Assembly: GCA_003242115.1 (NCBI GenBank)
Contig: QBMP01000130.1
Location: forward strand, 1 to 11,302
Length of the DNA: 11,302 nucleotides
Reading direction: 5' to 3'
From: Phormidesmis priestleyi
GTDB taxonomy: Bacteria > Cyanobacteriota > Cyanobacteriia > Phormidesmidales > Phormidesmidaceae
A model generated the notes under the pieces. The model did not search any database, was not told the DNA's origin, and worked only from the letters and a program-made list of their open reading frames with translations. Each line of letters opens with the position of its first letter. Within the stretch, counting starts at the first letter, position 1. Of the stretch, positions 7,025-11,302 are shown one piece after another. A program made the translations under genes and the position numbers.

Positions 7025-8659
7025 ATGGTCACCACCCTTTCGCCCAACCGTGAAATTGCCGCCGCTGTAGAGCAGCGCCGCAACTTTGCGATTATTTCTC
7101 ACCCCGATGCGGGTAAAACAACGCTGACTGAGAAGCTACTGCTGTACGGCGGAGCCATTCATGAGGCAGGCTCGGTCAAGGCGAGACGGGCGCAGCGCCA
7201 TGCGGTGTCTGACTGGATGGAATTGGAGCAGCAGCGCGGAATTTCGATTACGTCGACGGTGCTGCAATTTAGCTATGACAACTACCGGATAAATCTGCTC
7301 GATACGCCCGGTCACCAAGACTTTAGTGAAGATACGTATCGTACATTGGCGGCGGCTGATAATGCGGTGATGCTGGAAGATGCCGCGAAGGGGCTAGAAC
7401 CACAGACTCGGAAGCTGTTTGAGGTGTGTCGGATGCGCGATATGCCGATTTTTACCTTTTTTAATAAGCTGGATCGGCCTGGGCGTGAGCCATTGGAGCT
7501 ATTGGATGAAATTGAGCAGGAGCTGGGGCTAACGACGTATGCGGTGAACTGGCCGATTGGGACGGGCGATCGCTTCAAAGGCGTATTCGACCGGCGCAAG
7601 CAGCAGGTGCACCTGTTTGAGCGCAACGCCCACGGCAGTAAAGAAGCCAAAGACACCGTGCTGACGCTAGATGATCCGCGCCTACCGGATTTAATCGGCG
7701 AAGAGCTATACCAGCAGTTTCTCGAAGAGCTAGAGATGCTGGATGAAATCGGCCCGACGTTAGATCTAGAGATGGTTCATGCCGGTCAAATGACGCCCGT
7801 CTTTTTTGGCAGCGCTATGACCAACTTTGGCGTAGAGCTATTTTTAGAAGCGTTTTTAGACTACGGACTGAAGCCAGGGCCACACGACAGCACCATTGGC
7901 CTGGTGCCGCCAACTCAGGAAGATTTTTCGGGCTTTATTTTTAAGCTCCAGGCGAATATGGATCCTCGGCATCGCGATCGCGTCGCCTTTATCCGCGTCT
8001 GCTCCGGCAAATTTGAAAAAGACATGGTCGTCAACCACGCCCGCACCGGCAAAAGCGTCCGGCTCTCGCACCCTCAAAAGCTCTTTGGCCAAGGCCGAGA
8101 ATCACTAGAAGTTGCTTACCCCGGCGACGTCATTGGCCTCAACAACCCCGGCGTATTTGCCATTGGTGACACGATTTATCAGGGCGAAAAAATGGAGTAC
8201 GAAGGCATTCCCTTCTTCTCGCCCGAAATCTTTGCCTATCTCAAAAACCCCAACCCCTCTAAGTTCAAGCAGTTTCGCAAAGGCGTATCTGAGCTGCGAG
8301 AAGAAGGCGCAGTGCAGATCATGTACTCCGCGAATGAATCGCGGCGCGACCCGATTTTGGCAGCAGTGGGTCAGCTTCAGTTTGAAGTCGTGCAGTTTCG
8401 ACTCAAACATGAATACAATGTCGAAACGCTGCTAGAGCCCATTGGCTACAGCGTGGCGCGCTGGGTCACGGGCGGTTGGCCAGCGCTAGAGAAAGCAGCC
8501 CGCTTTTTCAATACCGCCACTGTCAAAGATAGCTATAACCGCCCGGTTTTGCTCTTTAAAAATGAGTGGAACTGCCGCCAAACAGAAGCCGATCATCCTG
8601 AGCTGAAGCTCAGCAACACCGCCCCAGTGATTTCGGGGATGCAGCCAGAGGATCTTTAA
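7025..8659 (+). CDS. prfC: Peptide chain release factor 3 (RF3)
   Basis: This 544-aa translational GTPase removes release factors RF1 and RF2 from the ribosome after peptide release. The G domain shows all the main motifs: P-loop SHPDAGKTT (25-33), switch I region RGISITS (71-77), DTPGH (93-97) and NKLD (147-150). The stretch [20 protein letters not shown] (114-133) is characteristic of RF3 and separates it from EF-G, as does the shorter length and the missing domains IV and V of EF-G. Domain II starts around residue 300 ([19 protein letters not shown]) and domain III continues to the end ([17 protein letters not shown]). Length is close to the family norm. The ATG at 7025 gives [19 protein letters not shown]; no clear Shine-Dalgarno precedes it. 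Two HIP1 sites lie inside the gene (7566, 7974). Confidence 0.97.
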   Translation: MVTTLSPNREIAAAVEQRRNFAIISHPDAGKTTLTEKLLLYGGAIHEAGSVKARRAQRHAVSDWMELEQQRGISITSTVLQFSYDNYRINLLDTPGHQDFSEDTYRTLAAADNAVMLEDAAKGLEPQTRKLFEVCRMRDMPIFTFFNKLDRPGREPLELLDEIEQELGLTTYAVNWPIGTGDRFKGVFDRRKQQVHLFERNAHGSKEAKDTVLTLDDPRLPDLIGEELYQQFLEELEMLDEIGPTLDLEMVHAGQMTPVFFGSAMTNFGVELFLEAFLDYGLKPGPHDSTIGLVPPTQEDFSGFIFKLQANMDPRHRDRVAFIRVCSGKFEKDMVVNHARTGKSVRLSHPQKLFGQGRESLEVAYPGDVIGLNNPGVFAIGDTIYQGEKMEYEGIPFFSPEIFAYLKNPNPSKFKQFRKGVSELREEGAVQIMYSANESRRDPILAAVGQLQFEVVQFRLKHEYNVETLLEPIGYSVARWVTGGWPALEKAARFFNTATVKDSYNRPVLLFKNEWNCRQTEADHPELKLSNTAPVISGMQPEDL

Positions 8660-8763
8660 TAGGCGGCGATCGCACGAATTCACTGCGTTTTATTAAGATG
8701 TGATCTGTGACATTAAGGCTTACTAAGGTTTCATCTAGTTCGGTATTGCTCCCCAGGCTAATC

Positions 8764-8782
8764 GCTACTATAAGGGAGTAGC
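8764..8782. promoter_or_regulatory. Inverted repeat upstream of the small membrane protein
   Basis: GCTACT (8764-8769) and AGTAGC (8777-8782) form a perfect 6-bp inverted repeat around ATAAGGG. It lies 32 bp before the 8815 start and includes a TATAAG sequence that could act as a -10 element. A direct repeat TAAGGCTTA (8714-8722 and 8799-8807) flanks it. It could be an operator or leader hairpin; there is no T-run, so it is not a terminator for prfC. Confidence 0.3.
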
Positions 8783-8814
8783 TTGAAAGCTTCACCAGTA
8801 AGGCTTAATCTCTG

Positions 8815-9030
8815 ATGGATAAAAGTATTCTTTCTCTGATGATTGTTGGCGTTGCGCTGGTGATGGTGCACGTACCACATTTCGTGCTGACACTAGGAAT
8901 AATTGGTGGCCTGTCTGTGGTGGCTATTAAGCTCATTTGGATGGTGATGCAGGAATTCTCTGAATCAACTCCTCAATCGCAGCGGCGATCGCCCGCCGCC
9001 GCCTTAGTGCCACAGCGACAGTCCCTATAG
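8815..9030 (+). CDS. Small membrane protein of unknown function (71 aa)
   Basis: I do not recognise this protein. Residues 4-46 are almost wholly hydrophobic, with a short polar break HVPH at 19-22, suggesting a hairpin of two membrane segments (about 4-19 and 23-45) or one long one. The tail 47-71 is polar and basic, with QSQRRSPAA, and would face the cytoplasm. The ATG at 8815 lacks a Shine-Dalgarno sequence. The gene lies 155 bp after prfC on the same strand and is followed by a 335-bp spacer. It supports being real through the clean membrane-protein composition, but it is short and the C-terminal part is encoded around a HIP1 site (8985-8992). Confidence 0.6.
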   Translation: MDKSILSLMIVGVALVMVHVPHFVLTLGIIGGLSVVAIKLIWMVMQEFSESTPQSQRRSPAAALVPQRQSL

Positions 9031-9214
9031 CAGCAATCGTTGAGCGGCCAGTAGATGAGTGCGATCGCGCCAAACACTACTCCCATCACTAACAGCGACT
9101 GAATTTGCCAAATATCTTGAGCGATAAAGCCATGAACCGCAGGCTGGGTTTAGCCGCAGCGTACAGGGTCATGAAAGCTTGAGAAGCGTCTGTGTAAGGA
9201 ATATCTATTGTCAT
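8973..9214 (-). pseudogene. Possible frameshifted small membrane protein gene
   Basis: On the - strand an ATG at 9214-9212 opens 41 codons, MTIDIPYTDASQAFMTLYAA and on to a stop at 9089. A second - strand frame, open from 9149 to TGA 8975-8973, encodes HGFIAQDIWQIQSLLVMG then VVFGAIALIYWPL, which looks like a real membrane helix. Joining the two needs one frameshift between about 9149 and 9124. This would make a one-TM protein of roughly 70-80 residues, now broken. The 3' part overlaps the small + strand gene. Alternatives are a sequencing error or chance hydrophobicity in a spacer. I recognise no family. Confidence 0.25.
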
Positions 9215-9365
9215 GAGACTCTTAAAATAACGGCAAAATAACGGGCGACTAGCTGATAGCGATCCCAATAACTGCCGCATCAATCCAGATGATTTTGCAG
9301 AAAGTCATGTGAGAGCGGCCCATACCCGATAAAATGGCCAAGTTGCTTGAGGTAATAGAGCCCCC
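9031..9365. other. Spacer between the small membrane gene and purB
   Basis: On the + strand I see no supported gene in these 335 bases. They hold a HIP1 site (9061-9068), the possible broken - strand gene, an 11-bp tandem repeat (9224-9245) and, near the right end, GATAAAAT (9328-9335), which could provide a -10 element for purB although no good -35 sequence is placed before it. Confidence 0.5.
9224..9245. repeat. 11-bp tandem duplication
   Basis: AAAATAACGGC (9224-9234) is followed by AAAATAACGGG (9235-9245), differing in the last base only. It lies just upstream of the ATG at 9214 on the - strand, so it would be in the promoter region of the possible broken gene. Confidence 0.8.
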
Positions 9366-10661
9366 TTGATAGAACGCTACACGCTGCCCGAAATGGGCGA
9401 CCTTTGGACTGACCAGTACAGATTTCAGACTTGGTTAGAGGTAGAAATTGCCGTCTGTGAAGCTCAAGCAAAGCTAGGACGCATTCCACTCGAAGCGGTA
9501 GAAACGATCAAGGCTAAAGCTAATTTTAACGTTGAGCGCATTCTTGAGATAGAAGCCGAAGTTCACCACGACGTGATTGCTTTTCTCACAAATGTAAACG
9601 AGTATGTCGGCGATGCAGGCCGCTACATTCACCTCGGCATGACCAGCTCTGATGTGCTGGACACGGCGCTATCGCTGCAAATTGTCGCCAGCCATAAGCT
9701 GATTTTGACCCATGTGGAAAATCTGATTCAGGCAATTCGCTACAAGGCGCAAGAGCACAGAGACACGGTGATGATTGGGCGATCGCACGGCATCCACGCC
9801 GAACCGATGACCTTTGGCTTTAAGCTCGCAGGCTGGCTAGCTGAAATGCAGCGTCACCGCGAACGCCTCACCCGCATTCAAGGCGAAATCGCCGTCGGCC
9901 AAATTTCTGGCGCGGTCGGCACCTATGCCAACATTGACCCAGAAGTCGAAGAAATCACCTGTCAGCTCTTGGGCCTAAAGCCCGACACCGCCTCTACGCA
10001 AGTAATTTCGCGCGATGTCCATGCCGAATTTATCATGACCTTAGCGGGGCTAGGGGCATCGATTGAGCGCTTTGCAGTAGAAATCCGCAACTTGCAGCGC
10101 ACTGATGTGCTGGAGGTAGAAGAATTTTTTGCGAAAGGTCAAAAGGGCTCTTCGGCAATGCCACATAAGCGCAACCCCATTAAGTCAGAGCGGTTGACGG
10201 GCATGGCCAGGATTTTGCGGGCGAATGCTATAGCGGCCCTTGAAAACGTGGCCCTATGGCACGAGCGCGACATTTCTCACAGCTCCGTCGAGCGGGTGAT
10301 TTTCCCCGATAGCTGCATTCTCACCCATTTCATGCTGGTCGAAACCACCAAGCTGATTAAAAGCCTGCTGGTATACCCCGAAAACATGCAGCGCAATATG
10401 AACCTCTATGGCGGCGTCGTCTTTAGCCAAAGGGTACTGCTGACCTTGGTAGATAAAGGTATCAGCCGTGAAGACGCCTACCGAATCGTGCAAAGCAACG
10501 CCCATCAAGCCTGGAATACACCCGGCGGCAACTTTCAAAAGCTGCTAGAAGCTGACCCGGAAGTAAGCGCCAAGCTATCTAGTGAAGAACTCACTGAGTG
10601 CTTCAATCCTGACTATCAGCTGCGGAATTTGAAAAAAGTTTATCAGCGGCTAGATATTTGA
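9366..10661 (+). CDS. purB: Adenylosuccinate lyase
   Basis: This 431-aa enzyme cleaves SAICAR to AICAR and adenylosuccinate to AMP, releasing fumarate, in purine synthesis. It belongs to the fumarase/aspartase superfamily and acts as a homotetramer in the cytoplasm. Visible active-site parts are HHDV (His68), TSSDVLDT (93-100), RSHGIHAEP with the general acid His141, and the signature loop GSSAMPHKRNP (261-271) with the catalytic serine (Ser262/263). Length is standard for the bacterial 430-aa type. The start is TTG at 9366: it yields the usual MIERYTLPEMGDLW, and an in-frame TGA at 9348-9350 with no ATG between rules out a longer form. GAGG at 9349-9352 is a possible but distant Shine-Dalgarno. 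It converges with tatA, only 27 bp away. Confidence 0.97.
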   Translation: MIERYTLPEMGDLWTDQYRFQTWLEVEIAVCEAQAKLGRIPLEAVETIKAKANFNVERILEIEAEVHHDVIAFLTNVNEYVGDAGRYIHLGMTSSDVLDTALSLQIVASHKLILTHVENLIQAIRYKAQEHRDTVMIGRSHGIHAEPMTFGFKLAGWLAEMQRHRERLTRIQGEIAVGQISGAVGTYANIDPEVEEITCQLLGLKPDTASTQVISRDVHAEFIMTLAGLGASIERFAVEIRNLQRTDVLEVEEFFAKGQKGSSAMPHKRNPIKSERLTGMARILRANAIAALENVALWHERDISHSSVERVIFPDSCILTHFMLVETTKLIKSLLVYPENMQRNMNLYGGVVFSQRVLLTLVDKGISREDAYRIVQSNAHQAWNTPGGNFQKLLEADPEVSAKLSSEELTECFNPDYQLRNLKKVYQRLDI

Positions 10662-10678
10662 CCCGCTAAAAAGCTGAC

Positions 10679-10704
10679 GGATGATCAGCTACGGCCGATC
10701 ATCC
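10679..10704. terminator. Possible shared hairpin between purB and tatA
   Basis: GGATGATC (10679-10686) and GATCATCC (10697-10704) form a perfect 8-bp inverted repeat with a 10-nt loop. The loop contains the tatA stop codon (10689-10691). Being symmetric and between convergent genes it could serve both directions, but neither side has a T-run, so intrinsic termination is doubtful; it may just be an mRNA 3' end structure. Confidence 0.35.
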
Positions 10705-10877
10705 TCATCGCCGTCGAAGAATTCTTCATCTTCGGTATCAGGATTGTCCATCTCCTCTCTGAAGCTTCTGAGGGTTTTGCCGAGCGCACTTCCTAGCTCA
10801 GGAATCCGCTTCGGCCCGAAGACAACAATCGCCACAATGCCAATAATGACTATTTCTGGCACGCCTAAACCAAACAT
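10689..10877 (-). CDS. tatA: Twin-arginine translocase subunit TatA
   Basis: This 62-aa protein is the pore-forming subunit of the Tat pathway, which moves folded proteins with twin-arginine signals across the cytoplasmic and thylakoid membranes. It shows the full TatA/E pattern: a short N-terminus, one membrane helix (about 6-20, VPEIVIIGIVAIVVF), the hinge FGPKRIPELG (20-29), an amphipathic helix (about 25-44, LGSALGKTLRSFREEM) and an acidic tail (DTEDEEFFDGDEDD). It is slightly short for a TatA, with a reduced tail. The ATG at 10877 is supported by a good Shine-Dalgarno AGGAG (10889-10885 on the - strand) seven bases away. A TATGAT (10919-10914) may be its -10 element. TatB and TatC are not in the window. 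TatA and TatE cannot be told apart by sequence alone. Confidence 0.95.
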   Translation of the reverse strand: MFGLGVPEIVIIGIVAIVVFGPKRIPELGSALGKTLRSFREEMDNPDTEDEEFFDGDEDDRP

Positions 10878-10884
10878 GACGTCG

Positions 10885-10889
10885 CTCCT
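10885..10889 (-). promoter_or_regulatory. Ribosome-binding site of tatA
   Basis: AGGAG on the - strand with a 7-nt spacer to the ATG. It is the clearest Shine-Dalgarno in the window; most other genes here lack one, so tatA is probably translated more efficiently by this route. Confidence 0.75.
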
Positions 10890-10933
10890 AATCTCGCTGC
10901 TTTGATCTGACCTATCATAGTCCTTTCTTTGCA

Positions 10934-10980
10934 GCTCTTTTTGAAAGCTCTTTCTCTACGGCTCTTTTTTAAGGCTCTTT
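10934..10980. repeat. Degenerate 13-14-bp repeat, four GCTCTTT units
   Basis: GCTCTTT recurs at 10934, 10947, 10961 and 10974, spaced 13, 14 and 13 bp; the last two units extend to GGCTCTTTTTTAAGG-like copies. On the - strand this is a purine-rich AAAGAGC array upstream of tatA and downstream of the protease gene. It could influence tatA transcription or reflect slippage. Confidence 0.75.
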
Positions 10981-10990
10981 TTTTAAGGTG

Positions 10991-11302
10991 CTAAAGAATC
11001 GTCAAATAGGTATTGGCAGAATGATCCGGCAGCACTTTCAAAGTTTGATTGCGAAGGTCGGACTCTATTCCCAAAAATTCCAGTGGAATCACACCTAGCA
11101 GAGGGCTCTGCCCACCCGGCAGCTCTAAACACTCAAAGGTACCTTCTCGGCCACACAGAGAAATCTTGGCATCTTGAAAAACCCGCGCCTTACTAAAACC
11201 ATTGGCCGTTGCTACGTCAACTTCTCTCAAAAGCTCTAGTCCCAGCTTTTCAATCACCTTAGCAGGCAAGCAAAGCGTCGTTGCACCCGTATCGATTAAA
11301 AC
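10991..11302 (-). CDS. Retropepsin-like (clan AA) aspartic protease, C-terminal part
   Basis: The frame is open to the right edge of the window, so the N-terminus is missing; 103 codons are seen. The first visible residues are VLIDTGATTLCLPAKVIEKL, with the catalytic DTGA triad of the single-domain, dimer-forming aspartic proteases. Further on, SPLLGVIPLEFLGIES followed by KVLP matches the typical C-terminal part of the clan AA fold, where the ILG-like motif closes the active site. Such small proteins are frequent in cyanobacteria, with unknown substrates. A TTG at 11269 could look like a start but lies after the catalytic Asp, so the true start is outside the window. It is upstream of tatA on the same strand with a 113-bp gap. 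Confidence 0.85.
   Translation of the reverse strand, partial: VLIDTGATTLCLPAKVIEKLGLELLREVDVATANGFSKARVFQDAKISLCGREGTFECLELPGGQSPLLGVIPLEFLGIESDLRNQTLKVLPDHSANTYLTIL

Larger units (their letters stand above)
1503..9786. repeat. Dispersed HIP1 octamers (17 sites)
   Basis: GCGATCGC occurs at 1503, 1886, 2557, 3351, 3732, 3788, 4738, 5199, 5286, 5599, 6408, 7566, 7974, 8666, 8985, 9061 and 9779 (start positions, found by eye). This palindrome is the highly iterated HIP1 element of many cyanobacteria. The sites lie in genes, in spacers and inside the intein. Confidence 0.9.

Noticed and set aside
7312..7656. Antisense open frame of 114 codons inside prfC
   Set aside because: It is Ser/Arg-rich shadow sequence opposite conserved G-domain motifs.
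10681..10905. Open frame on the + strand opposite tatA
   Set aside because: It is Ser-rich and mirrors the tatA codons; tatA has a full family pattern and a Shine-Dalgarno.
1..11302. CRISPR arrays, tRNA or rRNA genes, insertion sequences, prophage or defence genes
   Set aside because: I found no spaced repeats of suitable length, cloverleaf sequence, transposase, or effector-like protein on either strand.

Overview
The window reads as a stretch of cyanobacterial chromosome. At least 17 copies of the HIP1 octamer GCGATCGC can be counted by eye, where about 0.2 would be expected by chance in 11.3 kb. The gene products also have a cyanobacterial look: a DnaB with an intein, a single-TM FKBP, a phasin-like coiled-coil protein and a tail-anchored zinc-ribbon protein. 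I cannot name a genus from the sequence; a filamentous Leptolyngbya-like lineage is only a guess.

Layout. 1-123: the last 40 codons of an unrecognised + strand gene. 274-735: rplI (ribosomal protein bL9), closed by a strong hairpin terminator (803-838). 964-3672: dnaB, the replicative helicase, interrupted by a 450-residue LAGLIDADG intein (1624-2973) lying exactly between the Lys and Thr of the Walker A loop. 3873-4799 (-): a 308-aa cyanobacterial protein of unknown function, with a possible decayed coupled ORF behind it (3716-3876). 5085-5696 (-): a membrane-anchored FKBP-type prolyl isomerase, followed by a bipartite terminator (4967-5015). 5840-6163 (-): a 107-aa phasin-like protein. 6380-6727 (+): a small zinc-ribbon membrane protein. 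7025-8659 (+): prfC (release factor 3). 8815-9030 (+): an unrecognised 71-aa membrane peptide. 9031-9365: spacer with a possible frameshifted small gene on the - strand. 9366-10661 (+): purB with a TTG start. 10689-10877 (-): tatA. 10991-11302 (-): the C-terminal part of a retropepsin-like (clan AA) aspartic protease running off the window.

Most genes are housekeeping: translation (rplI, prfC), replication (dnaB), purine synthesis (purB), protein export and folding (tatA, FKBP). They are mostly separate transcription units rather than one operon, and I see no defence system, CRISPR array, prophage, insertion sequence, tRNA or rRNA. The most notable element is the DnaB intein: its splicing residues and both endonuclease aspartates are present, and it sits where the helicase is dead until splicing occurs. 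A second theme is short tandem duplications with periods of 11-14 bp in several spacers, including a 14-bp repeat abutting the FKBP start codon.
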